A stretch of DNA of 64,000 bases from the NCBI RefSeq assembly GCF_020907245.1, contig NZ_JAJJWH010000017.1, forward strand, positions 1-64,000. Direction: 5' to 3'. Both the position numbers and the translations under genes were made by a program. This DNA is from Pontibacter harenae (GTDB lineage: Bacteria > Bacteroidota > Bacteroidia > Cytophagales > Hymenobacteraceae). Below are positions 15,775-24,628 of the stretch, piece by piece. Positions within the stretch are counted from its first letter, which is position 1. Every line of letters begins with the position of its first letter. A model generated the notes under the pieces. The model ran no database searches. It worked only from the letters and a program-made list of their open reading frames with translations, and was not told the DNA's origin.

Positions 15775-17774
15775 ATTTAGCTGCCGATTTTATTTCTCAA
15801 GAATTGGTTCGTGCCCTGGGCTGGGCACTACTGCACTCGCTGTGGCAAGGAGCCTTGGTTAGCCTGGTGCTGGCCGTGCTTCTCATTATGTTAAACCACC
15901 ACACGGCTAACCTGCGGTATAAAATAGCAATTATAGGTATGGGAGCAATGCTATGCCTGTTTCTACTAACGTTTGTACAGCTTTATAGCTCAGCACCTGC
16001 ACAAGACACAGCAGTGAGTTACGCTAGCCTGCAAACAGCACAGCCTGTGTTTTTGGCTGAAGCTTCGGTAAGCAGCAAGCCACTTTGGAATCGTACCACC
16101 ACATGGTTCGAAACTTACTTTGAGAAGCACCTCCCATTGTTGGTTAGCCTATGGCTGATGGGGCTTTTCGTGATGATGCTTCGCTTTTTAGCAGGATTGG
16201 CTTATATACAGCGCCTCCGCAACTACAAAGTACAGGAGCTTGGTGCACACTGGCAAGAGACACTAGCTAACATCCAAAACCGCGTCGGCTTAAGCCGACC
16301 TGTAAAATTGGCAAAGTCTGCGCTTGTGCAAGTGCCTATGGTGGTCGGCCACCTGAAGCCTCTGATACTTATACCGCTTAGCGCAACCACAGCATTAAGC
16401 CAAAGGCAACTCGAAGCTATTCTGGCCCACGAGCTGGCACATATTAAGCGCCACGATTACCTGCTAAACCTGCTACAGCAGTTGGCAGAAACGCTATTAT
16501 TCTTTCACCCTGCTATCTGGTGGATGTCTGGTGTGGTTAGAGCAGAACGAGAGCATTGTTGCGATGACCTGGCAGTAGCGGCTTGCGGCGACACCTTGAT
16601 ATATGCACGTGCCCTTACCCAATTAGCTGAACTTCGGATGCCGCAGGCACCAGCCTTCGCTCCTGCTATAACAGGCAAAAAAGGCTCGCTTCTAAGTCGT
16701 GTAAAGCGCTTGGTAACTGCATCAGAAACACAGCCATCTTTTAAAGAAGGATTTATTGCGGCCATGGTTATAGTTGTAGGCCTCTCTATGCTGTCATACG
16801 GTGCCTGGGCAGGCATGAAAGAAAACAACACTACTTCCAACGTAAAGCACAAGTACACTTCTGCAACACTCTTTAAATTTGAGCAAAAAGAGGTTGCAAG
16901 CGGTGCCGCTCAAGTAGCCTCCACCCTTTCCATAACCGATTCCACAGGCACAACTTCTGACCTGATTATTATCAAAAATAAGAAAGGAGAAATAGCCGAA
17001 TTATACGTAAACGGACGCCGCATTCCTAAAAAGGATATTCCTGACTTTCAGAAATTGATTGACGAAAGGCTACAGGCAAGCAGAAAAGCACCACGTATGA
17101 AGGAGACAGAAAGAGCCGCTACGGAGGAAGCAACCCGTGAAGCATTGGCCAGCGTAAATGGCCGCAGACAAACATTTAGCTATAGCTATAACACCGACAG
17201 CACAGACTTAGGCCTTATACCACCCGTGCCACCCGTACCTCCTGCTCCACCTCTGCCGCCTGTACCTCCGCTACCTGTAGGCTTAAGCGATGAGGGAAAA
17301 AAGGACATGGAAGCTTATGAAAAAAAGGTAAAGCTGTATGAGCAGCAAATAGCAGAATACGAAAAGGTTGTAAGGCAACATGCCCAGGAAGTTGAAGCCT
17401 ACCAAGCACGAAGCATACCCAAAGCCAAAGAGTTTGAACGGCAGCGAACCGAAAGTTTACGAGCACATGAAGAAAGTATGCGTGCGCATGCGCAGAGCAT
17501 ACACGCACACGAGGAATCGCTAAGAAGACACAACGAAGCAAATACGCTGCTCAATAAAATCTATACCCAGCTAGAAAAAGACGTACTAGTTAAGCAGAAC
17601 GCAAAAGAAATAGATTTAAAAATGACTGATGAGGGTTTCTTCATAGATGGGAAAAAGCAGCCTGATAATGTATACCGTAAGTACCAGGAAATGACGAAAA
17701 ACAAAGAAGGTAAGCAAGTAAACTTTACCATTAAAAAGAGCGGAACAAGTCAGCAGTTCATTATCAAAGATTAA
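15771..17774 (+). CDS. BlaR1-type M56 membrane metallopeptidase with Pro-rich and coiled-coil tail
   Basis: A 667-aa membrane protein. Transmembrane helices lie near residues 18-40, 45-65 and 122-145, with another at about 326-345 (AAMVIVVGLSMLSYGAW). The zinc motif HELAH (His220-Glu221-x-x-His224) sits in the cytoplasmic loop of the M56 fold, followed by the EREHCCDD segment. Instead of the penicillin-binding sensor of BlaR1, the part after the last helix holds a region with a repeated YVNGR-like motif, a Pro-Val/Pro-Pro stretch (about 483-505), a long charged coiled coil (about 510-590, rich in AHE and RHAQE) and a C-terminal domain. So it probably senses something other than beta-lactams, perhaps envelope stress. 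Coupled by overlap to the repressor gene. Confidence 0.88.
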   Translation: MNLAADFISQELVRALGWALLHSLWQGALVSLVLAVLLIMLNHHTANLRYKIAIIGMGAMLCLFLLTFVQLYSSAPAQDTAVSYASLQTAQPVFLAEASVSSKPLWNRTTTWFETYFEKHLPLLVSLWLMGLFVMMLRFLAGLAYIQRLRNYKVQELGAHWQETLANIQNRVGLSRPVKLAKSALVQVPMVVGHLKPLILIPLSATTALSQRQLEAILAHELAHIKRHDYLLNLLQQLAETLLFFHPAIWWMSGVVRAEREHCCDDLAVAACGDTLIYARALTQLAELRMPQAPAFAPAITGKKGSLLSRVKRLVTASETQPSFKEGFIAAMVIVVGLSMLSYGAWAGMKENNTTSNVKHKYTSATLFKFEQKEVASGAAQVASTLSITDSTGTTSDLIIIKNKKGEIAELYVNGRRIPKKDIPDFQKLIDERLQASRKAPRMKETERAATEEATREALASVNGRRQTFSYSYNTDSTDLGLIPPVPPVPPAPPLPPVPPLPVGLSDEGKKDMEAYEKKVKLYEQQIAEYEKVVRQHAQEVEAYQARSIPKAKEFERQRTESLRAHEESMRAHAQSIHAHEESLRRHNEANTLLNKIYTQLEKDVLVKQNAKEIDLKMTDEGFFIDGKKQPDNVYRKYQEMTKNKEGKQVNFTIKKSGTSQQFIIKD

Positions 17775-17799
17775 GTTTTCAATGCTTAGACTGTAGAAA

Positions 17800-17838
17800 C
17801 CAAAACCTTCGTTATACTACGAAGGTTTTGGCATTTTT
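17800..17838 (+). terminator. terminator after the blaI/blaR1-type operon
   Basis: A perfect 12-bp stem (CCAAAACCTTCG / CGAAGGTTTTGG, 17800-17811 with 17820-17831) around an 8-nt loop, followed by GCA-free T-run at 17834-17838. It ends the M56 transcript. Confidence 0.85.
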
Positions 17839-17880
17839 AGCACAACCGATGTACAAACATCGAAACTTAGCATTACCTCA

Positions 17881-17914
17881 TTTGTTCTTTTACGTAAACG
17901 AAACATTATCTTTG
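17881..17914 (+). promoter_or_regulatory. Bacteroidota-type promoter for the metalloprotease gene
   Basis: TTTG at 17881-17884 and TATCTTTG at 17907-17914 match the -33 (TTTG) and -7 (TAnnTTTG) consensus with 22 nt between, within the range known for the phylum. The start codon is 56 nt further on. Confidence 0.65.
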
Positions 17915-17969
17915 GAGCATTGCCCAACATGCCTTAACTTAGGAACTTAGTTTAACCTGCGCCTCATTT

Positions 17970-20096
17970 ATGACAAAGCTTTACTTAAGAAATAAGTTTA
18001 TATACCCTATTAAAGCGGTTTTACTTTTGACCGTCTTACTGCTTAGCACCTTCAAGTCTTTTGCTTCCGATAACCTCCACCTGATCCCTATTTCGTTAGA
18101 AGAACGAGTTTCGGGTGCTCAAATCATAGTGGAAGGAGAGGTTGTTTCAAAAAAATCTTTTTGGGATGCCCAGTATAAAAACATCTACACATCGAACATC
18201 ATAAAAGTATTTAAGGTGTTTAAAGGCACTGTAACTACAGAGCAGTTGGAAGTTATTACAGAGGGTGGTGCTGTAGGTTTAAAAATGCACGTGTTCTCTA
18301 CAGCCTTAGACCTCCGCCAAGGGCAGCAGGGTGTTTTCTTTCTTCTTAAGGAGCAAAAGCCTCAGAACACACCAGCCAACCTAGCCTTAACTACCAAAGC
18401 ACTTGCCAGCCAACAAGGTTTTGTACATTACAACATTCAAAGTGGCGCGGCTAACGATGTTTTCAACAGCTATAGCTCTGTTAAAGATGTGTATCAAACC
18501 ATCACAAAAGTTACAGGCAAAAACTTCAAAACCTTACAAGAAAATAAAGCATTAAGTACAACAGCTGTTAGCAACCAACAGCAAGGCCAGCTGCTTGCAC
18601 CAATCATTACCAGCTTTTCACCTACCACGGCCAGCGCAGGCGCAGGCACGGTTTTAACCATAAACGGAACAGGGTTTGGTAGTTCCCGCGGAAACGGCGC
18701 CGTTCAGTTCAGAAATGCTGACAAAGGCGGCGACGGTTTTGTCAGCCCTCTCCCAAGGGATTACGTTTCATGGTCTGACACACAGATTCGTGTTCGTATA
18801 CCTTCAGCTTCAGAAGAAGGAGGCACAGCAGGTTCAGGTCCTATTGTGGTAAGAAGTAGCGATGGCACAACCTTTACCAGCGTTACACAGATACTGATTC
18901 CGTTTGCTTATTCAAACATAGGTTTGGCAAAACGTTCGTTCCAGCCCATCCTTATAAACAACGACCAGAGCGGTGGCTATACAATGCAGTTCGCTCCAAC
19001 TATGCGAGACAGAAATGCAGCCCGAGAAGGTTTTAGAAGGGCCATGAATAGCTGGATTTGCAACACGAATGTTAACTGGCGAATTGGCGCTCCTACAACG
19101 ATAGACGAAGCGGCTGACGACGACCAAAATGTAATTACGTTTGCTTCCAGTTCAGTAACTGGTGACCGAGTGCTCGCAAGAACTATCAGCCGATACGAAG
19201 GCTGCCGAAGCGGTGGGGACACCCTGTTTTGGGTTAGCGAATTCGATATGGAAATTAACAGTAGCATAAACTGGCAATATGGCCCTGGTGCACCAGCTAG
19301 CAGGCAGTTCGACTTTGAAACAGTTATACTCCATGAGCTAGGCCACGCGCACCAATTAGGGCACGTTATTCTGCCACGCGCTGTGATGCATTATGCCGTT
19401 GAAGACGAAACTTTTTACCGCGACTTAAGTGTAGACGACATCGTAGGAGGCAACATTGTGATGGCAAACAGCACAGAGCCCAATATTTGCAGGCAACCGC
19501 CTATGGTGCCAGAAACGGAAGGCGACTGTAATCTAGCCCCTGAAATCTATACTTTTACGGCAAGTTTTGTTAATTCAAACACTGTTTATTTACAGTGGAG
19601 CAGCAACAACGAGTCTTCGGGTGTAGAGGCTTATGTCGTGCAGCGCAGCCAGGATGGCACAAACTGGTCAGACCTGGCCACTGTTAGCACGAAAGGACCT
19701 AGTAGCGGCATATTACAGTACAACTATTCAGACCAAGACCCTTTGCCACGTGTAAGTTACTATCGCTTACAGGTTGTCTACAGCAATACTACTTTCAGGT
19801 ATTCGCCACAGGTACGTGTACTTAACCCAGGAGACGTGAACAGACTGAGTGTGTTTCCAAATCCGATCAGGACTACTTCACAATCGGTTTTCTTCGAATA
19901 TATCGTCACACAAAACACCGACCTGTCCTTTCAACTATACGACATTACAGGCAGGCTATTACGAGAGTTTAGTGTTTCTTTCTCAGATGTTAATGTACCT
20001 GTAGAGGTAAGCTTAGCAAACCTGGCTTCAGGAATGTACATCTTAAGATGGACTACCCCAAGAGACAACGGAGAGATTAGGCTTCTGAAGTTATAG
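17970..20096 (+). CDS. secreted metzincin-like metalloprotease with TIG, FN3 and T9SS type A sorting domains
   Basis: A 708-aa secreted protein. After a signal segment (about 12-32) comes an N-terminal domain, an IPT/TIG domain (about 212-310, PIITSFSPTTASAGAG...INGTGFG), a zincin catalytic domain (about 320-505), an FN3-like domain (about 525-620) and a C-terminal T9SS type A domain starting at VFPNPI and ending in GMYILRW...LLKL. The zinc site is HELGHAHQLGH at 455-465: the three His have exact metzincin spacing, but the usual Gly at 462 is Gln. The downstream AVMHY looks like the Met-turn. It should be exported by T9SS and surface-attached or released. Monogenic, with its own promoter and terminator. 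Confidence 0.87.
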   Translation: MTKLYLRNKFIYPIKAVLLLTVLLLSTFKSFASDNLHLIPISLEERVSGAQIIVEGEVVSKKSFWDAQYKNIYTSNIIKVFKVFKGTVTTEQLEVITEGGAVGLKMHVFSTALDLRQGQQGVFFLLKEQKPQNTPANLALTTKALASQQGFVHYNIQSGAANDVFNSYSSVKDVYQTITKVTGKNFKTLQENKALSTTAVSNQQQGQLLAPIITSFSPTTASAGAGTVLTINGTGFGSSRGNGAVQFRNADKGGDGFVSPLPRDYVSWSDTQIRVRIPSASEEGGTAGSGPIVVRSSDGTTFTSVTQILIPFAYSNIGLAKRSFQPILINNDQSGGYTMQFAPTMRDRNAAREGFRRAMNSWICNTNVNWRIGAPTTIDEAADDDQNVITFASSSVTGDRVLARTISRYEGCRSGGDTLFWVSEFDMEINSSINWQYGPGAPASRQFDFETVILHELGHAHQLGHVILPRAVMHYAVEDETFYRDLSVDDIVGGNIVMANSTEPNICRQPPMVPETEGDCNLAPEIYTFTASFVNSNTVYLQWSSNNESSGVEAYVVQRSQDGTNWSDLATVSTKGPSSGILQYNYSDQDPLPRVSYYRLQVVYSNTTFRYSPQVRVLNPGDVNRLSVFPNPIRTTSQSVFFEYIVTQNTDLSFQLYDITGRLLREFSVSFSDVNVPVEVSLANLASGMYILRWTTPRDNGEIRLLKL

Positions 20097-20120
20097 GTGA
20101 AGCTACGCTAAATAGCTATA

Positions 20121-20167
20121 AGAAAGAGGCGGACCATGTAACTTATGTACATGGTCCGCCTCTTTCT
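20121..20167 (+). terminator. terminator after the metalloprotease gene
   Basis: A perfect 20-bp inverted repeat (20121-20140 with 20148-20167) with a 7-nt loop ends in CTCTTTCTTTG. The T-rich right arm supports termination on the plus strand. Confidence 0.75.
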
Positions 20168-20593
20168 TTGGATCTTTAATGTTAAGATGGCACTATACTA
20201 CCCTCCAAACTTCCTCCATTCATCGTAGGTCTTCTTAGCACAATTTGTTTTCTAGCTTGGAACGGTGGTCGGAAATTCAAAGTTTGCACATCAAATCAAG
20301 AATTGCAAAGTAATTTTAGTGCAAATTGTAACATGGCTTTAGAGGTTAAAATGGCTTTCAAAAAAAAGAAATCCCTCTTTCCGATCATTCAATGCATATT
20401 TACAATTCAATAAGCGTCTATTTTTGTAACATCACCCAAAGAAAAAAGTTATAATTAATTCTCTTTGCCAACCTAAAGGCAGAAGCTTTATATTTGAATC
20501 ATGATGACAGCCTTCAGAGCAAGACATTAAGTATGCTCTGAAAGAAGTTTATATTTGCTACAGCACGCTAGGCTATCATTCTAGTTAATTTTA
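20168..20593. other. non-coding spacer upstream of dgt
   Basis: About 430 nt without a convincing gene. It contains an inverted pair TTTGCAC (20283-20289) / GTGCAAA (20319-20325), the promoter-like elements listed separately and otherwise AT-rich sequence. No known RNA structure is recognised. Confidence 0.5.
20464..20496 (+). promoter_or_regulatory. Bacteroidota-type promoter upstream of dgt
   Basis: TTTG (20464-20467) and TATATTTG (20489-20496) are separated by 21 nt and match the -33/-7 consensus. A second TATATTTG at 20550-20557, nearer the ATG, lacks a clear -33 partner. Either could drive the dgt operon. Confidence 0.55.
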
Positions 20594-21985
20594 ATGACCT
20601 TATCTACCACCACTATGCCACAAGGTACCACCTGGGATAAACTGATTTCAAAGAAGCGCTATGAAACAAGCCAGAAAAAGCAAGGAACAGACGAGTCAGT
20701 GCGTGGGGAGTTTCAGCGTGATTACGATCGGGTGGTATTCTCATCGGCTTTCAGAAGGTTACAGAACAAGACACAGGTAATGCCCATGCCCGAGAGCGAT
20801 TTTGTGCACACCCGCCTTACCCATAGTTTAGAGGCATCGGTGGTGGGGCGATCGTTAGGCCGTATTGTGGGTAAAAGTATTCTGGAACGCCATCCTTCTC
20901 TTTCAGAAGAAAAAAACGTACAGGAGGCTGACTTTGGAGACATCGTAGCGGCAGCATGCCTGGCACATGACATCGGCAATCCTCCTTTCGGTCATTCAGG
21001 AGAAGATGCCATTTCTGCTTACTTTCAGAGCGAGGCGGCACAACCTTTTTTGCAGAACCTAACAGAGGCTCAAAAAGCCGACCTGCACAGTTATGAAGGC
21101 AACGCCGCTGGGTTTAGAGTACTTACCTATACTTACCCTGCCCATTGCAATGTAACAGGTGGTCTAAGCCTCACCTACACCACCCTGGCCACTTTTACCA
21201 AGTACCCGAAAGAGTCACTGTCTACAGTAGTCAACGCCAAAAACACCAGCGAGAAGAAATACGGATTTTTTCAGACGGAGAAAGAATGGTTTAATACCAT
21301 AGCCGAAGAGTTGGGACTGCTTAAAAAAGGAAATGAGGACGAAGTATTTTACCACCGCCACCCATTAGCCTTTTTAGTTGAAGCTGCTGATGATATCTGC
21401 TATCGTATTATCGATTTTGAGGATGGGCTAAAGCTTGGCCTGGTGCCACAAGAAAAAGGGCTACAGTTGCTCCGCCAGATTCTGAACGACGCACCTGACA
21501 GAGTATCGAGCCTAACCTTTTACGACTGGCGTGAAGAAATTGGCTACTTGCGCGCACGTATCATAGGCAAACTGATAGAAGAATGTGCTCATGTTTTTTT
21601 GATGCACGAAGATGAGATTTTAGCAGGCACTTATGATAAGCCTTTAATTAATGAAGTGGCCAGCAAGCCTGTGTTAGACGAAATTAAAAGCTTATCTATA
21701 AACTTGATTTACCGCAATCGTCCCGTGCTAGAAATCGAAGCGGCTGGTTTTGAAGTGCTGGGAGGCCTGCTGGATGCTTTTATGAAAGCTGTCTTCAAAC
21801 CAGAATCAAAGCACCACCGCAAGCTCAAAGACCTTATTCCTTCTCAATATCACCAATTACCTGTGGAAGCTACAGATTACGAGCGTATCATCCACATCAC
21901 CGACTTTGTCACCAGCCTCACCGATAAAGCCGCCATTAACTTATACCGCACTATAAAAGGTATTGAATTGCCGAAGATGTATTAG
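20594..21985 (+). CDS. dgt: deoxyguanosinetriphosphate triphosphohydrolase
   Basis: A 463-aa HD-domain protein that hydrolyses dGTP to deoxyguanosine and triphosphate. Seen are the N-terminal family signature (KRYETSQ, DYDRVVFSSAFRRLQNKTQV), the first metal His in HTRLTHSLEAS, the HD pair in CLAHDIGNPPFGHSGEDAI, and the later metal Asp in EAADDICYRIIDFEDG. An alternative start at Met8 would remove only a short Thr-rich stretch. Its stop is 3 nt before the start of the first GT39-like gene, so they share a transcript although their functions look unrelated. Confidence 0.95.
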   Translation: MTLSTTTMPQGTTWDKLISKKRYETSQKKQGTDESVRGEFQRDYDRVVFSSAFRRLQNKTQVMPMPESDFVHTRLTHSLEASVVGRSLGRIVGKSILERHPSLSEEKNVQEADFGDIVAAACLAHDIGNPPFGHSGEDAISAYFQSEAAQPFLQNLTEAQKADLHSYEGNAAGFRVLTYTYPAHCNVTGGLSLTYTTLATFTKYPKESLSTVVNAKNTSEKKYGFFQTEKEWFNTIAEELGLLKKGNEDEVFYHRHPLAFLVEAADDICYRIIDFEDGLKLGLVPQEKGLQLLRQILNDAPDRVSSLTFYDWREEIGYLRARIIGKLIEECAHVFLMHEDEILAGTYDKPLINEVASKPVLDEIKSLSINLIYRNRPVLEIEAAGFEVLGGLLDAFMKAVFKPESKHHRKLKDLIPSQYHQLPVEATDYERIIHITDFVTSLTDKAAINLYRTIKGIELPKMY

Positions 21986-21988
21986 CAT

Positions 21989-23224
21989 ATGATAAAGCTG
22001 AGGTACAACTTTGGTTCAGATACAGTTCTATTGCTGCTGTACATCACAGTATGTGCAGCAATTCTGTTAAGAGTAAGCGTAGAGGGCACAGGCTATACGT
22101 CACCAGATTCGGAATACTATATGGAAGCTGCTCAGCGCCTAAAGATGGGCGAAGGGTTTTATATTAAGGATCTTTACAACTTACACAGGCAAAGCAGCAC
22201 CAATGGCAAAGTATACTTTACGGCTTGGCCTATTGGCTATCCTGCCTTAATTTATACTGTATCTATAATTACTACATTAAATGTTTTCTGGGCTTCTAAA
22301 GTGGTCAATTTGATTTTTGTTGGTTTCGGCTTCTTGTTGATGCGGCACATAAATAAAGAACATGCATATCTGCTTGCTTCAATTTATGGTGCATTTACCA
22401 TTATTGAAAACTACTCCTACACTTGGTCGGAAGGCCCCTTCATGTTTGGAGCTTTATGTTTTGCCTATTTGGCATCTAACATCTACAGCAACCACAACAG
22501 AAACAAGAGCATTATATTGCTTTTAATCACCGCCATATTCCTTTTCCTCATTCGCTACATCGGCATTTATACAGTTGGAGCAGTAGCACTGGCAGCTATT
22601 TATTACTGGTGGAACAAAGACTATAACCTAAGCAAAAAGCATTTTCAAGTTCTTGCGGCACTTTGTCTGTTCATTAGCCTCTACCTCTTTCGAAATTACT
22701 ACATAGCAGGCTACGCTACAGGCATACCTCGCATTTACAAAAACATGGAAAGTATACCTGAAGTTGCTGTAATGGCTATGAAGGGTTTAGCGGGTGAGTT
22801 CTTCATAATCAGAAGATATTATTTTAGAGGTGTACCTGATTGGCTTTTCTTTATGACCTTGCTATTCCAGATTGTTGTACTATGGTTAGCAATCAAAAAT
22901 GTAAATGCAGATAAGTCTGTCATTGATTCGTTTAGAAAAAATCACCTGTCTCTCTTCTGTTTCATCACGGCCTTTTTGTATTTAATACTTTTGGTTTTCC
23001 TTAGAAGCATCTCGCAGTTCGACCCAATAAATGCACGCTTGCTTTCACCTTTCACATTTTTGATGCTCTTTGGATTTGTGAATTACATAGCAGCAGTTCC
23101 AGCACATTGTAAGAAGTTTGGAAACATAAAAACGCTCATCTTTATTTTCTTTTTGACATCTCTGTTGCTAAACCTGCCAAAGGAGTTTCTACTTCAAAAG
23201 GCACAGCAGTTAGTTGGAGGATAA
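21989..23224 (+). CDS. GT39-like polytopic membrane protein (1)
   Basis: A 411-aa protein with about ten hydrophobic helices and, after the first helix, the GT-C glycosyltransferase-type acidic loop GYTSPDSEYYMEAAQRLKMGEGFY. This Asp-containing loop and the first-loop placement resemble ArnT/PMT-family (GT39) enzymes that use lipid-linked sugars. Later features are WPIGYPALIY, SYTWSEGPF and RYIGIY. The acceptor and donor are unknown. It is followed directly by a paralogue with the same landmarks, so a duplication is clear. Confidence 0.75.
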   Translation: MIKLRYNFGSDTVLLLLYITVCAAILLRVSVEGTGYTSPDSEYYMEAAQRLKMGEGFYIKDLYNLHRQSSTNGKVYFTAWPIGYPALIYTVSIITTLNVFWASKVVNLIFVGFGFLLMRHINKEHAYLLASIYGAFTIIENYSYTWSEGPFMFGALCFAYLASNIYSNHNRNKSIILLLITAIFLFLIRYIGIYTVGAVALAAIYYWWNKDYNLSKKHFQVLAALCLFISLYLFRNYYIAGYATGIPRIYKNMESIPEVAVMAMKGLAGEFFIIRRYYFRGVPDWLFFMTLLFQIVVLWLAIKNVNADKSVIDSFRKNHLSLFCFITAFLYLILLVFLRSISQFDPINARLLSPFTFLMLFGFVNYIAAVPAHCKKFGNIKTLIFIFFLTSLLLNLPKEFLLQKAQQLVGG

Positions 23225-23231
23225 GTTAAAA

Positions 23232-24440
23232 ATGAATACATCTTCACATCAAAAAAAAGAACAGATAGCAGCAGACTTAAAGCTACTCTTACTTTTTACA
23301 GTCATAGCTGCTACAATCTTTTTCAGGATTAACGTCGAAAGTACAGGCTACATTTCTCCTGACTCAGAAAGATATTTGGAATTAGCTCAGAGCTTAAAGA
23401 ACGGAAAAGGGTTCTATGTTATCGATAGAGCAACATCGGCACCAAAGTTTTTTTCGACTTGGCCTGTAGGTTACCCAGTTCTAATATTCTTCATTTCTAG
23501 CATTACCAGCTTATCAGTGTTTTGGGCATCTAAACTACTGAACATATTATTACTGGGCCTTAGTTTTCTGCTGCTACGCCAAGTAAACAAAAGCTTCGGA
23601 TATATACTCGCCTCCGTTTACTGCTCTTACACCTTAATGGAGGTTTATAGCTTTACCTGGTCAGAAGCTCCTTTTATACTAGGTCTAATATACTTAGCCT
23701 ACCTCGTGAACAAGTTTATAAATAACAGTCACAAAGGCAGTACCTATGTTTTACTTTTTTGCGCTTGCCTGTTCCTATTTCTGATGCGTTATATTGGGGC
23801 TTTCTCATTCGGTGTGGTAGCCTTTCTTTCTTTATTTTTCTTCTTTAACGGCAAAAAGGAAGCAGCCGTAGCACTGGCTGTAGCATTCACCTTACTTTGT
23901 GCAACTGCTGCCATTTATCTCAGCATTAACCTGTACTTAAGTGGCCACATAACAGGTTTTGATCGTTTGGCCGCCGAAAGAGAGACTTTTGCAGATTTTA
24001 TACAAATGTTTTCAGAAGGACTCCTCAACGAACTTCTCATCATCAGGAAGTTTCGCGATCAGGGGGACCTTTTATTTGCTGCCACAAGCTGCGTTCAGGC
24101 TATTGTTATTATAACTGTTATAGCACTACTGAGGCGGCATTACAGCTTTTGGGAGCAGCTTAAAAACAATTCATTCTCATGCATCTGCATCTCTATCTCC
24201 ATTTTATACTTAATCTCCATCCTGATTCTCAGAAGTATTTCTCATTTCGATAATCTGGACTACCGCCTATTAGCTCCTTTCAGTTCTCTTGTTATACTTG
24301 GCATTGTGAACATGATCATAAGTCTGCCAGATATTTACAAAAGCACAACATGCGCAAAGCTGATCATATTTGGTTTCTTCCTCCTCTCCCTACTCCTCAA
24401 CCTCCCAAAGCAGTACCTCCTGGAGCAGTTCATGCATTAG
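23232..24440 (+). CDS. GT39-like polytopic membrane protein (2), paralogue
   Basis: I start at ATG 23232, 7 nt after the previous stop, with GGAGG at 23216-23220; the frame could begin at a TTG at 23214 inside the previous gene. The 402-aa product aligns by eye with its upstream neighbour throughout: GYISPDSERYLELAQSLKNGKGFY, WPVGYPVLIF, YSFTWSEAPF, RYIGAF, and a shared end (LLLNLPKQYLLEQ). It is the same class of membrane glycosyltransferase-like protein, and keeping two adjacent copies suggests different acceptors or a paired function. Confidence 0.75.
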   Translation: MNTSSHQKKEQIAADLKLLLLFTVIAATIFFRINVESTGYISPDSERYLELAQSLKNGKGFYVIDRATSAPKFFSTWPVGYPVLIFFISSITSLSVFWASKLLNILLLGLSFLLLRQVNKSFGYILASVYCSYTLMEVYSFTWSEAPFILGLIYLAYLVNKFINNSHKGSTYVLLFCACLFLFLMRYIGAFSFGVVAFLSLFFFFNGKKEAAVALAVAFTLLCATAAIYLSINLYLSGHITGFDRLAAERETFADFIQMFSEGLLNELLIIRKFRDQGDLLFAATSCVQAIVIITVIALLRRHYSFWEQLKNNSFSCICISISILYLISILILRSISHFDNLDYRLLAPFSSLVILGIVNMIISLPDIYKSTTCAKLIIFGFFLLSLLLNLPKQYLLEQFMH

Positions 24441-24628
24441 CTCCAGTAACTTGTTTATCTACACAATCTCCTGCTTCATCCTACCATAAACTGCTTTGGT
24501 AGAAATACCACCTGCTACTATAGCACAGGCTCGGATACTACCACTTTAAATATTAATTTTATAGTTGGTAAAATGCTAGAACTGCTCTAGCTACATAGCC
24601 TAAAATATACATCAACTAATTTTAAAAC

